Positions 18,594 through 26,859 are shown, numbered from the stretch's first letter. The stretch: 64,000 nt of DNA from Streptomyces rimosus (GCF_008704655.1 NZ_CP023688.1:4092001-4156000), one strand, 5' to 3'. A program made the numbers and translations. Notes: generated from the sequence alone by a model not told the origin.

Positions 18594-19442
18594 ATGCCAC
18601 CCAGGAAGTCGCCAACAGCGCGACAGCGCCGTGTGGGCACCGAGTTGCGGAAAATGCGTGAGCACGCCGGCCTCACACTCGCCGAGGCCGCAACCCTGCT
18701 CGGCACGGACCGGACCACGATCAGCAACACCGAATCGGGGCGCTTCGGGGTGAGCCGGGAACGTGTGCGAGCGTGGGCGTCGCACTACGCCTGTCCCGAC
18801 GCCTCCTACATCGATGCCCTGGCCTCCATGGCGGAAGAGCGCATCAGCGGTTGGTGGGAGGACTACAGGGGAGACCTGTCGGGCGGTGCGCTCGACCTCT
18901 CCGAGTTGGAGCACCACGCAGTCGCACTGCGCTCGGTGCAAATCATGCACATGCCCGGCCTGCTCCAGTCCGAGGAGTACGCCCGCGCCGTCTTCGCGGA
19001 AGCCGTACCGCCCCTCGAACCTGCCACCCTCCGCCGTCGGCTGTCCCACCGGCTGAGGCGTCGTGACGTGCTCGACCGTCCAACGCCTCCGACCTGTACG
19101 TTCCTCATCCACGAGGCCGCGCTGCGGATGGAGTTCGGCGGGCGAGGGGTTGCTCGAACGCAGCGCGCGTACCTGCTCAAAGAGATGGAGCGGGACAACG
19201 TCGAAGTACGCGTCATCCCCTTCGGAGCGGGGTTCCCGAACGCCGGAAGCTCGACCCTCTACGCGTACGGCCCCGTGCCGCAGCTCGACACCGTGCAGAC
19301 GGACACGCCGACGGGGCCTGCTTTCCTTGATGCGGATACTCGGCTCGCCAATTATCGAGCGGTTCTCGACCGCACCCAAGAAAGAGCCCTGACCCCCGCG
19401 AAGTCGTTCGACTTCGTCCATAAATTGACGCATCAAGCGTGA
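18594..19442 (+). CDS. XRE family regulator with DUF5753 domain
   Basis: The 282-residue protein has an N-terminal helix-turn-helix (LRKMREHAGLTLAEAATLLG and TTISNTESGRFG, about 15-50) and a long C-terminal DUF5753 domain (from about 90: WWEDYRG, VQIMHMPGLLQSEEYARAV, FLIHEAALRM, VRVIPFGAGF). This type is abundant in Streptomyces and usually sits next to a small DUF397 protein, together acting as a developmental or stress switch with an unknown signal. AAGGGGAG lies five bases before ATG 18594. The DUF397 gene follows after 12 bp. Confidence 0.93.
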   Translation: MPPRKSPTARQRRVGTELRKMREHAGLTLAEAATLLGTDRTTISNTESGRFGVSRERVRAWASHYACPDASYIDALASMAEERISGWWEDYRGDLSGGALDLSELEHHAVALRSVQIMHMPGLLQSEEYARAVFAEAVPPLEPATLRRRLSHRLRRRDVLDRPTPPTCTFLIHEAALRMEFGGRGVARTQRAYLLKEMERDNVEVRVIPFGAGFPNAGSSTLYAYGPVPQLDTVQTDTPTGPAFLDADTRLANYRAVLDRTQERALTPAKSFDFVHKLTHQA

Positions 19443-19454
19443 AAGCTGGGAACC

Positions 19455-19646
19455 GTGGACATTCAGTGGCAGAAGTCTTCGAAGTCGACCGACGCGGAGG
19501 GTAACTGCATAGAAATTGCCGTCCATGGAGGCGGGATTCTGATACGTGAGAGCGATGCCCCGCAGGACATCATACGGACGTCGCAAGCCCAATTGTGCGC
19601 ACTCATCTCGGGAGCCAAGGAAGGACGGTTCGGCGACCCGAACTGA
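19455..19646 (+). CDS. DUF397 domain protein
   Basis: A 63-residue protein starting at GTG 19455. It has the typical DUF397 layout: WQKSSKSTDAEGNCIEIAVHGGGILIRES, then a C-terminal segment for a short helix. Such proteins are partners of XRE-DUF5753 regulators in Streptomyces, possibly antagonists or toxin-like partners; the mechanism is not settled. It is 12 bp after the regulator gene and thus in one operon. Its stop codon shares two bases with a perfect 27-bp palindrome. Confidence 0.92.
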   Translation: MDIQWQKSSKSTDAEGNCIEIAVHGGGILIRESDAPQDIIRTSQAQLCALISGAKEGRFGDPN

Positions 19647-19706
19647 CCCGTGAACAGGTGAGCCCCTACGCCGAGATCTGCGTAGGGGCTCACCTGTTCA
19701 CGGGTC
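19645..19706. terminator. Perfect 27-bp palindrome at end of XRE-DUF397 operon
   Basis: Arms 19645-19671 and 19680-19706 are exact reverse complements around the 8-nt loop CGAGATCT. The left arm begins within the TGA stop of the DUF397 gene. It would form a very stable hairpin and most likely ends the operon, in either direction. There is no T-tract. The length without mismatch is exceptional for a plain terminator. Confidence 0.8.
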
Positions 19707-20057
19707 GCAATCGTTGGCGCGCCTCGTCTCACTCTTTAGACGTACAACAGTTGATACGCATCAGTGTCAGGCGCTACGTTCCTCATGCGTCACCGTTCCA
19801 CGACCACAACGGCACGGTTCAACGCTTCCCTTCCCGTCGATCACACGTGCGGGACTCATGAGAAGCGCGCCGCCAACGCGCCCGACAGCGCGACAACACA
19901 AGCGACAACCAGCGACAAGCTCTACGCGGAAACGGTGCTGCGCCGAATAATTCCCCAAGCTCGCCCACTCCTCGATGTCGACGCAATGAGGGCCGACCAC
20001 AGCCACTGAAACGTCGCGCCAATCAGGAGGGCGAGGGCGACGAAAGGTTGCCGACCC
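19707..20057. other. Intergenic region with promoter, possible leaderless small gene
   Basis: This 351-bp gap is visibly less GC-rich than its surroundings. TTGATA (19751-19756) and TACGTT (19775-19780), 18 bp apart, form a plausible plus-strand promoter. An ATG at 19785 sits where transcription would start and opens a 74-codon frame to 20009 (MRHRSTTTTARFNASLPVDH), with no recognised family. Otherwise it looks like the leader of the ATPase gene at 20058. Confidence 0.4.
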
Positions 20058-20486
20058 ATGCAGAACATCGCCCGCGGAGACTCCCTTCAGGAAGTACTCA
20101 CACTCGCATCACCACGGACATTTCCCGGTACGGCCAGAAGCGTTGGGCAAGCCCGCACCTACGCCCGCCAAGCGGTCCAAAAGTCCGTACCCGGAATCAC
20201 CGAAGAACAACTCGACCAAGTCGAACTCCTCGTCAGCGAACTCGTCACCAACGCCTGCCGCTACGGGACCGAGCCCGGAGACCTCGTCGCCGTGGCCGTG
20301 ACGGCCTCTTGCGCCGGGGCGCGGATTCAGGTGCATGATCCGGCTCGGCGTCGGCCCCGTCGGAAACCCCCTAACGCGGACCGCCAAAGGGGCCGCGGGC
20401 TGCTCATCGTCGAGGCGCTTTGCGACAGTTGGGGCGTGGCGGACCGGCCGCTCGGGAAGGTCGTGTGGGCGGTGCTGGCATGGTGA
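20058..20486 (+). CDS. RsbW-like ATP-binding (HATPase) protein
   Basis: The 142-residue protein is a stand-alone GHKL ATPase domain of the kind used by anti-sigma-factor kinases. The N box LLVSELVTNACRYG (about 55-68), a degenerate G1 region, and the G2-like QRGRGLLIVEALCDSWG are present. In Streptomyces these small proteins are numerous and often flank XRE/DUF397 genes; the target is unknown. The gene follows the XRE-DUF397 pair by 411 bp. The next gene overlaps its 3' end. Confidence 0.88.
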   Translation: MQNIARGDSLQEVLTLASPRTFPGTARSVGQARTYARQAVQKSVPGITEEQLDQVELLVSELVTNACRYGTEPGDLVAVAVTASCAGARIQVHDPARRRPRRKPPNADRQRGRGLLIVEALCDSWGVADRPLGKVVWAVLAW

Positions 20487-20953
20487 TCGCGGTCCCGCCC
20501 GTGCCGGGGCCGGCGTTCGTCGGCGGTGTCGTGGTCAGTACGTGGCTCGACGCGGCCCCGCCGACCGGCCTCGTGGCGTGGATGCTGATCGCGCACCCGC
20601 CTCCGCGCCGTCCCGGCGAATCCGTCGAGCGTATCGAGACCTCTTTGCTCGGCATGGCCGGTGGCCTCGGGTTGCGCGCCGCTTCGGGGCGGGTTCCGAA
20701 CATCGGTGACCGGCTGACGGTCCGGGGGCCGCACCTCGTACTCGACTACGGCCACCCGGACTTCTGTTTGCGGGTGCCACGGCCGACGGTCCGATGGGCC
20801 GAACACGTGCTGGGTGGCGTGCCTGTCTGCCTTGTGATCGGTCTTGACGCGATTGCGTCCGGGGCGGGTCGCGATGCGATCGAGGGGTATGTGGACCGAT
20901 CCACCGCCCGCGACCGCGCCTACATGGGAGCCACAGCCGTATGCCGCCCATAG
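20480..20953 (+). CDS. Uncharacterised protein translationally coupled to ATPase gene
   Basis: The ATG at 20480 lies inside the end of the ATPase gene (stop 20484-20486), giving a 157-residue product beginning MVIAVPPVPGPAFVGGVVVS. It has no signal peptide, membrane helix or recognised motif. The middle contains VRGPHLVLDYGHPDFCLRVP. The overlap implies cotranslation with the ATPase. It resembles small conserved Streptomyces proteins without known function. A GC-rich terminator follows. Confidence 0.6.
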   Translation: MVIAVPPVPGPAFVGGVVVSTWLDAAPPTGLVAWMLIAHPPPRRPGESVERIETSLLGMAGGLGLRAASGRVPNIGDRLTVRGPHLVLDYGHPDFCLRVPRPTVRWAEHVLGGVPVCLVIGLDAIASGAGRDAIEGYVDRSTARDRAYMGATAVCRP

Positions 20954-20969
20954 CGACAGCCCCCAACCA

Positions 20970-21007
20970 ACGCGCCGCCCGGCCGGGCAGGTTGCCGGGC
21001 GGCGCGT
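20970..21007. terminator. Bidirectional hairpin between convergent genes
   Basis: Perfect 13-bp arms, ACGCGCCGCCCGG (20970-20982) and its complement (20995-21007), around a 12-nt loop. It lies between the plus-strand stop at 20953 and the minus-strand stop at 21043. Confidence 0.8.
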
Positions 21008-21042
21008 GGTGGGCCGGTCGGAAGTGACCGGCCCGTACCGGC

Positions 21043-22092
21043 TCAGACCGGAGCGGCCTCGATGAGGACGTAAGGGTCCGGGGCCGGTAGTGGGGTGAGG
21101 CCGGTGAGGTGGAAGCCGGCCTTGGTGCAGAGGGTTTCGAAGTCGGCGCGGGTGCGTTCCCGGCCGCCTACGTTGACGAGCATGTTGAGGTCGCTCAAGT
21201 AGGGGAGGGCCGAGGTGTCGGGGCCCACGGTGTCGGTGAGGACCGGCTCGATGATCAGGAGGCGGCCGTCCGGGGGCAGTACCTGGCGGATGTTGCGCAG
21301 GATTTGCGCGCACTGGTCGTCGTTCCAGTCGTGGATGACGCTTTTGAGGAGGTAGAGGTCGCCGCCGGCGGGGGCCTCGGTGAAGAAGTCGCCGGTGCGC
21401 AGGGTGACGCGGTCGGCGACGCCCTCGGCGGCCAGTTTGGCGCCGGCCTGGGCGAGGCCCTCGGCGCTGTCGTAGATCATGCCGCGCGGTGCGGGGTGGG
21501 CCCGCAGGATGGCGGCGAGCAGCGTGCCGTCGCCGCCGCCCACGTCGACGATGGTGCCGAAGCGCCCGAAGTCGTAGGCGGGCGGCACGTCCTGGGCGGC
21601 GATGCGGGTGCCCTGGCCCATCGCGGTGTTGAACACCCGCGACAGTTCCGGCTCACTCTTGAGGTGGCTGAAGAAGTCCGTACCGAAGATCGCGTCGAAG
21701 ACGGGTTCGCCGGTGCGAACGCTGTCCTCCATGCGTTCCCGGGCGCGGGTCATGAGCGGCTCGCTGAAGATGCGCGCGAGCGCGTACATGGAGTCCGGGG
21801 CGTCGCTGCGCAGCAGCGCTCCGGCGGCGGTGGCCTCGAAGACGGCCGGTTCGGGTTCGGTCAGCAGGTCCAGTGCGGCCAGGGCGCGCAGCAGGCGCAG
21901 CGTGGCCTGCGGGTGGGTTCCGCAGTCGGCCGCCACCTCGTCCGCCGTACGGGTGCCGGCCCCGATGCGGTCCAGCAGGCCGAGCCGGACGGCCGTGCCC
22001 ACGGCGTACGTGGCGAGCTGTCCGAACAGCAGCCCGGTGACGGTGCCGCGGGCCGCGCGTGTGGGTGTCGCCCGTTCCTCGTTCGCTTCCAC
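21043..22092 (-). CDS. SAM-dependent O-methyltransferase (methyltransferase_2 type)
   Basis: The 349-residue protein has an N-terminal dimerisation winged-helix domain (LLFGQLATYAVGTAVRLGLLDRI, about 18-100) and a C-terminal class I methyltransferase domain with the SAM loop VDVGGGDGTLLAAI and the LLKSVIHDWNDDQCAQIL segment containing the usual catalytic His. This is the architecture of small-molecule O-methyltransferases such as those of anthracycline and caffeate pathways. No biosynthetic cluster surrounds it. An iron-box-like site lies about 100 bp upstream, so it may serve iron-related metabolism. Confidence 0.9.
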   Translation of the reverse strand: MEANEERATPTRAARGTVTGLLFGQLATYAVGTAVRLGLLDRIGAGTRTADEVAADCGTHPQATLRLLRALAALDLLTEPEPAVFEATAAGALLRSDAPDSMYALARIFSEPLMTRARERMEDSVRTGEPVFDAIFGTDFFSHLKSEPELSRVFNTAMGQGTRIAAQDVPPAYDFGRFGTIVDVGGGDGTLLAAILRAHPAPRGMIYDSAEGLAQAGAKLAAEGVADRVTLRTGDFFTEAPAGGDLYLLKSVIHDWNDDQCAQILRNIRQVLPPDGRLLIIEPVLTDTVGPDTSALPYLSDLNMLVNVGGRERTRADFETLCTKAGFHLTGLTPLPAPDPYVLIEAAPV

Positions 22093-22446
22093 GTCCGCTC
22101 CTTGGTCTCATTCGCCTCGGACGCCGCTTCCGTGCCAGGTCGTGGCCCGGGGACGGCGCGGCGGGCCGGCGGACCGTACCCCCCGCCCCGCGTTAGTTAG
22201 GTAAGCCTAAGTTGATCGCCAGGGCTGCGCAACACACGTACGGGAATCGGTTGTTGACGCTTCACTCATCGAGCGTCACGGTGGGGATAGGCGCCGTACA
22301 CGGCCCGGCGACCTGCGGCCGGGCGCGACCGCGGGCGCGGCCCGACCGGGCGCGACCGCGGCGCGGTCGCCGACACAGCCGCGGGCGCGCCCAATCCCCC
22401 GTATAACCCGGTATGCCCGTATCGTCCCTCCAGAGGAGGTATCACC
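22093..22446. other. Divergent promoter region between O-methyltransferase and wrbA
   Basis: The 354-bp gap contains no convincing gene. Near the methyltransferase is the iron-box-like site (22197-22210). Nearer wrbA are a 16-bp direct repeat (CCGGGCGCGACCGCGG at 22319-22334 and 22346-22361) and a short hairpin (about 22352-22370). Confidence 0.6.
22197..22210. promoter_or_regulatory. Iron-box-like (DmdR1/IdeR-type) site
   Basis: TTAGGTAAGCCTAA reads on the minus strand as TTAGGCTTACCTAA, which matches 14 contiguous bases of a typical Streptomyces iron box (TTAGGTTAGGCTTACCTAA). The remaining left part of the 19-mer is not conserved. It lies 105 bp upstream of the methyltransferase start, so iron-dependent repression is plausible. 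Confidence 0.6.
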
Positions 22447-23109
22447 ATGACCCAGCCCAGCGACCGGCCCGAAAGCAGCACCGGCCCCGGCGACCGCTCC
22501 GTACGCCTCGCCGTCATCTACTACTCCTCGACCGGGACCATCACCGAACTGGCCAAGGCCATCGCGGACGCCGCCGAGAAGGCGGGCGCCGAGGTACGGC
22601 TGCGCAAGGCCGCCGAGCTGGCCCCGCAGGCGGCCATCGAGTCCAACCCCGCCTGGGCCGAAAACGTCCGCGCGACCGCCGACATCGCCGAGGCCACGCC
22701 CGACGACATGCTCTGGGCGGACGCGGTGATCTTCGGCTCGCCCACCCGGTACGGCAACATCGCCTCGCAGCTCAAGCAGTTCATCGACACGCTCGGCGGG
22801 CTGTGGCAGCAGGGCAAGCTGGCGGACAAGGTCTACAGCGGCTTCACCGCCTCCGCGACCAAGCACGGCGGCCAGGAGACGACCCTGCTCGCCCTCTACA
22901 CCACGATCCACCACTTCGGCGGCATCGTCGTGACGCCCGGTTACACCGACCCGAGCAAATTCGCGGACGGCAACCCGTACGGCACCTCACACGTCGGTGG
23001 CCCCGAGACGCCGCTCGACGACGAGGTGCGCACCGCCGCCGGCGTCCAGGCGCGGCGTGTCGTGAAATACACCCGCGCCCTGAAGGCGGGGCTTTCCGAG
23101 GCCGGCTGA
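22447..23109 (+). CDS. wrbA: NAD(P)H:quinone oxidoreductase, WrbA type
   Basis: Flavodoxin-like FMN enzyme that reduces quinones by two electrons and so limits oxidative stress. The product has 220 residues. The FMN phosphate loop YYSSTGTITELA (about 25-36), the FGSPTRYGNIASQLKQF segment and the GGQETTLL and GTSHVGG segments are those of WrbA. An N-terminal extension of about 18 residues is Pro/Ser-rich. AGAGGAGG lies seven bases before ATG 22447. gadB follows after 15 bp and is probably cotranscribed. Confidence 0.95.
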   Translation: MTQPSDRPESSTGPGDRSVRLAVIYYSSTGTITELAKAIADAAEKAGAEVRLRKAAELAPQAAIESNPAWAENVRATADIAEATPDDMLWADAVIFGSPTRYGNIASQLKQFIDTLGGLWQQGKLADKVYSGFTASATKHGGQETTLLALYTTIHHFGGIVVTPGYTDPSKFADGNPYGTSHVGGPETPLDDEVRTAAGVQARRVVKYTRALKAGLSEAG

Positions 23110-23124
23110 GGGTACGCGGCCACC

Positions 23125-24537
23125 ATGGCACTCCACGAGGGCGCGTCCGCCAGGGACCGCGAGCAGCGTCTGTCGGTCAATCCCTTCTACGGGGAGGCCG
23201 ACCCGGTGGCGGGCATGGCCGAGGCGCCGCCCCGGCATTCCCTGCCGGACGCCCCGGTCACCCCGCGCGCCGCCTACCAGCTGGTCCACGACGAGCTGAT
23301 GCTGGACGGCAACGCCCGGCTGAACCTCGCCACCTTCGTCACCACCTGGATGGAGCCGCAGGCCGACATCCTGATGGCGGAGTGCCGCGACAAGAACATG
23401 ATCGACAAGGACGAGTACCCGCGCACCGCCGAACTGGAGCAGCGGTGCGTGGCCATGCTCGCCGACCTGTGGCACGCGCCCGACCCGGCCGGCGCCGTCG
23501 GCTGCTCCACGACCGGCTCCAGCGAGGCGTGCATGCTCGCCGGCATGGCCCTCAAGCGCCGCTGGTCCAGGGCGAACGCCGACCGCTACCCGGCCACCGC
23601 CCGGCCCAACCTGGTCATGGGCGCGAACGTGCAGGTGTGCTGGGAGAAGTTCTGTACGTTCTGGGAGGTCGAGGCGCGGCAGGTGCCCATGCGGGGCGAC
23701 CGCTTCCACCTGGACGGGGAGTCGGCCGCCGCGCTCTGCGACGAGAACACCATCGGCGTCGTGGCGGTCCTCGGCTCGACGTTCGACGGGTCGTACGAGC
23801 CGGTGGCGGAGATCTGCGCGGCCCTGGACGCCCTTCAGGAGCGCACCGGGCTGGACATCCCCGTGCACGTGGACGGGGCGTCCGGCGCCATGATCGCGCC
23901 GTTCCTGGACGAGGACCTGGTGTGGGACTTCCGGCTGCCGCGCGTCGCCTCCATCAACACCTCGGGCCACAAGTACGGGCTGGTCTACCCCGGCGTCGGC
24001 TGGGCCCTGTGGCGCGACAAGCAGGCGCTACCGGAGGAGCTGGTCTTCCGCGTCGACTACCTGGGCGGCGACATGCCGACCTTCGCCCTCAACTTCTCCC
24101 GGCCCGGCGCCCAGGTCGTCGCCCAGTACTACACGTTCCTGCGGCTGGGCCGGGCCGGCTACCGCGCCGTACAACAGAACACGCGCGACGTGGCGCGCTC
24201 GCTCGCCGACCGTATCGGCGCCCTGGGCGACTTCCGCCTGCTGACCCGCGGCGACGAACTGCCCGTCTTCGCCTTCACCACGGCCGACGGCGTGCGCGAC
24301 TTCGATGTCTTCGACGTCTCCCGCCGCATGCGCGAACGCGGCTGGCTCATCCCCGCCTACACCTTCCCGCCCGACCGCGACGACCTCTCCGTCCTCCGCG
24401 TCGTCTGCCGCAACGGCTTCTCCCACGACCTGAGCGACCTGTTCATGGCCGACTTGGAACGTTTGCTACCGGAACTGCGGAAGCAGGGCGGACCGCTGGG
24501 GAACCGGTCGGGGACGGACACGTCGTTCCATCACTGA
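23125..24537 (+). CDS. gadB: Glutamate decarboxylase
   Basis: PLP enzyme that turns glutamate into GABA and CO2, consuming a proton. The product has 470 residues, normal for the family. The PLP lysine is Lys283 in NTSGHKYGLVYPGVGW. Other group II decarboxylase segments are GCSTTGSSEACMLAGMALKRRW and HVDGASGAMIAPF. It follows wrbA by 15 bp. No glutamate/GABA antiporter gene is adjacent, so a role in GABA metabolism or mild acid stress is inferred. Confidence 0.95.
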   Translation: MALHEGASARDREQRLSVNPFYGEADPVAGMAEAPPRHSLPDAPVTPRAAYQLVHDELMLDGNARLNLATFVTTWMEPQADILMAECRDKNMIDKDEYPRTAELEQRCVAMLADLWHAPDPAGAVGCSTTGSSEACMLAGMALKRRWSRANADRYPATARPNLVMGANVQVCWEKFCTFWEVEARQVPMRGDRFHLDGESAAALCDENTIGVVAVLGSTFDGSYEPVAEICAALDALQERTGLDIPVHVDGASGAMIAPFLDEDLVWDFRLPRVASINTSGHKYGLVYPGVGWALWRDKQALPEELVFRVDYLGGDMPTFALNFSRPGAQVVAQYYTFLRLGRAGYRAVQQNTRDVARSLADRIGALGDFRLLTRGDELPVFAFTTADGVRDFDVFDVSRRMRERGWLIPAYTFPPDRDDLSVLRVVCRNGFSHDLSDLFMADLERLLPELRKQGGPLGNRSGTDTSFHH

Positions 24538-24688
24538 GGACTGCACCGAGGACAGTGGCAACGCGTCACCCGGCGTCACTCGTGCTGGTGGCGCTACGGT
24601 CGGTCGCAGGACGCGGAGCCACGAACGCGTATACGATTCGGTTCCGTTCCCGGTCGAAACCGGCCTCCACTCCCTGACCGAAGCGTGA

Positions 24689-25351
24689 TCAATCACCGGA
24701 CGCCGCCGCCTCCTCCTCATCCGCCGGCTCCGGCTCCCCCGTCGCATACGGATTCTCCTCCCCCTCCGCCAGCACCCCCACGAACGGCTCCCCCTCCCCC
24801 GCGAAGACGTACGCCCCGCCCTCGATCCGCTCGATCAGCCCACGGGTCCAGTCCGCGCCGGTGTCCGCCGCGTTCACCCACATGTTCATGATCTCGCCGA
24901 TATGGCCGAGCTGCTCCGGGCCGTCCGCCGGTGTGTAGTACTCGGTGACCGACTCCCGCCACTCCTCCAGGCCCCGCACCCGCTCCTTGAGCAGGGCCAC
25001 GGCCTCCTCGCGGGGCAGGTCGACGATGAAGCCGATCGCCGCGCTCAGTTCGTCCACCTTGCGGTCGTACTGGGACAGGGAGTCGCGCAGCAGCTTGAAG
25101 TACTCCGCCGTGCCCGCCTCGGTAATCTCGTACTCCGTGCGCGGGGGGCCGCCGGCGGTACTGGGGGCGATGTCGTGCGCGTGCAGCAGTCCCTGCTTCG
25201 CCATCTGTTTGAGAGCGTGGTAGATCGACCCCGGTTTGGCGTTGGACCACTCGTGGGCGCCCCAGTATTCGAGGTCGTTGCGCACCTGGTAACCGTGCGC
25301 CCGCCCGTGCTGTCGCACGGCCCCCAGTACCAACAGCCGGATCGCCGACAT
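24689..25351 (-). CDS. PadR family transcriptional regulator
   Basis: The 220-residue protein has an N-terminal winged-helix domain (LLVLGAVRQHGRAHGYQVRNDL, then KPGSIYHALKQMAKQGLL) and a helical C-terminal dimerisation region. The last 50 residues, with the acidic EPADEEEAAA stretch, look unstructured. It is divergent from the VOC gene with 97 bp between the starts and likely controls it and itself. The ligand is unknown. Confidence 0.92.
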   Translation of the reverse strand: MSAIRLLVLGAVRQHGRAHGYQVRNDLEYWGAHEWSNAKPGSIYHALKQMAKQGLLHAHDIAPSTAGGPPRTEYEITEAGTAEYFKLLRDSLSQYDRKVDELSAAIGFIVDLPREEAVALLKERVRGLEEWRESVTEYYTPADGPEQLGHIGEIMNMWVNAADTGADWTRGLIERIEGGAYVFAGEGEPFVGVLAEGEENPYATGEPEPADEEEAAASGD

Positions 25352-25448
25352 CGTCTCCTCGCATCCTTCACGCTCGCGCTGTGGCCAGCCTAGACCTCTT
25401 CTCTAATCAAGTTTGAATACCTGCTTGGCGCGCCCTACGCTCACCCTC

Positions 25449-26186
25449 ATGGCCGAGACCGTGATTCCGATCCTCCCGTGCCCCTCCATCGACGAACTCC
25501 TCGACTTCTACCGGGCCCTCGGTTTCGAGGAGACCGCGTACCAGAAGAGCCCGAACCCGTACTGCGGCGTCCGCCTGCGCGGCATCGAGCTGCAGTTCTT
25601 CGGGATGAAGTCGTACGACCCGACCACCTCGTACAGCACCTGCTACGTCCTGACCGACGACGTGGACGGGCTCCACGCGGCCTTCCGCGCGAGCCTGAAG
25701 GCCGCGTACGGCAAGGTGCCGACCCGCGGGCTGCCGCGGATCGGGGCGCTGAAGGACATGGCGTACGGCGTGCGGCAGTTCCTGATGACCGACCCCGGCG
25801 GCAACTGCATACGCATCGGGCAGCCGATCGCGGACAGCTTCGAGTACCCGGCCGTCCCCAAGGAGCGGTACGCGCGCGCCCTGCACCAAGCGACGTTGTT
25901 CGCCGAGTCCAAGGGCGACCACGCCGCGGCGGCCCGCGTCATCGACCGGGCGCTGGAGAACGAACGGGGCGTACCGGGCAGTGAAGCGGCACCGGCCGGG
26001 CCGACCGCGCTCCAGCTCTTCCAGCTTCTCGTCCTGCGCGCCGAGACGGCTGCTCAGTTGGACGGCTCGACAGCGGCCGTTCCCTGGCTCGACCGGGCGG
26101 ACGCGGTCGAACTCGACGCCGCGGAACGCGAGTCGGCACGCGACGTGCTGCGCCGGGCGGCGGAGTTGCGCGACGCCGCGAGCTGA
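25449..26186 (+). CDS. VOC-superfamily (glyoxalase/bleomycin-resistance-like) protein
   Basis: The N-terminal 125 residues (ETVIPILPCPSIDELLDFYR, then VRQFLMTDPGGNCIRIGQP) form a vicinal-oxygen-chelate fold like bleomycin-binding proteins. The C-terminal half (ATLFAESKGDHAAAARVIDR onward) is a helical, TPR-like region. The ATG at 25449 follows CCTACGCTCACCCTC without a ribosome site, and a -10-like TACGCT lies just upstream, so a leaderless message is possible. It is divergent from padR. The function could be drug sequestration, but no ligand can be named. Confidence 0.8.
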   Translation: MAETVIPILPCPSIDELLDFYRALGFEETAYQKSPNPYCGVRLRGIELQFFGMKSYDPTTSYSTCYVLTDDVDGLHAAFRASLKAAYGKVPTRGLPRIGALKDMAYGVRQFLMTDPGGNCIRIGQPIADSFEYPAVPKERYARALHQATLFAESKGDHAAAARVIDRALENERGVPGSEAAPAGPTALQLFQLLVLRAETAAQLDGSTAAVPWLDRADAVELDAAERESARDVLRRAAELRDAAS

Positions 26187-26426
26187 AGGCGGGTCGGCGG
26201 TACGGAATGGCCCGCAGGCGCCCCATCCAGTCGGGCCGCTGTCCGGGACACGCCCGTCCCAGCGCTCTGACCAGCCCGGACACCAGCCCGCTTGTCCGGG
26301 ACAGGCCAACCCCGTTGTCCCGCCGCCATGGCCGTACGCAGACTCCTGACCCGTCGGCCGGAGCCGGGGCGGAAGCCCTGCCCCCGGCAGCGACCTGTCC
26401 AGATGGTTTCTGCGAAGGGATTCCGC

Positions 26427-26795
26427 ATGCGTACGTCGAAGAAGCTGGTGGCCGTGGCCGGGCTGGTGGCCGGAAGTGGACTGATCTGGGCGGGGCCTGC
26501 GACAGCTCGGGCGAGCGCGCCGACGACGACCGCGGCGGCCGTACGGGCCCTCCCCGCCGGTACGGCGCTCTCCCCCGCCCAGGCCCTCGCGGCGGGGTGC
26601 ACCAAGGGCGGCCACGGCCAGTCGGTCGGCTTCGCGAACTGCCCGTCGTCCTTCGGCAAGTTCAAGGTACGGGTCTGGTGCACCTGGGCCGGCAGCGGCC
26701 TCAGCGCGTCGTGGCGCACCAAGTACAACGCCGCGAGCTGCAGCACCGGCAGCGTGCACACCGAGTCCAACGGCATCGAGATCATCAAGTACTGA
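26427..26795 (+). CDS. Small secreted protein with four cysteines
   Basis: The 122-residue product starts at ATG 26427, six bases after GAAGGGA. A Sec signal peptide is clear: MRTSKKLVAVAGLVAGSGL, ending near ATARASA. The mature part of about 90 residues has four cysteines (in AAGCTK, FANCPS, VWCTW and AASCST), which could make two disulfides. It also contains a Trp-rich core (VRVWCTWAGSGLSASWR). No family is recognised with confidence. It is flanked by its own terminator, so it is transcribed alone. Confidence 0.72.
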   Translation: MRTSKKLVAVAGLVAGSGLIWAGPATARASAPTTTAAAVRALPAGTALSPAQALAAGCTKGGHGQSVGFANCPSSFGKFKVRVWCTWAGSGLSASWRTKYNAASCSTGSVHTESNGIEIIKY

Positions 26796-26803
26796 GCGCA
26801 GCG

Positions 26804-26834
26804 CCCGGCACCGGCACGGGGGGCCGGTGCCGGG
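26804..26834. terminator. Hairpin after the small secreted protein gene
   Basis: Perfect 12-bp arms CCCGGCACCGGC (26804-26815) and GCCGGTGCCGGG (26823-26834) around a G-rich loop. It lies 8 bp after the stop at 26795 and before the convergent DinB gene end at 26860. Confidence 0.75.
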
Positions 26835-26859
26835 TCCGGCCGGTACGGAGGGGGCCGCG

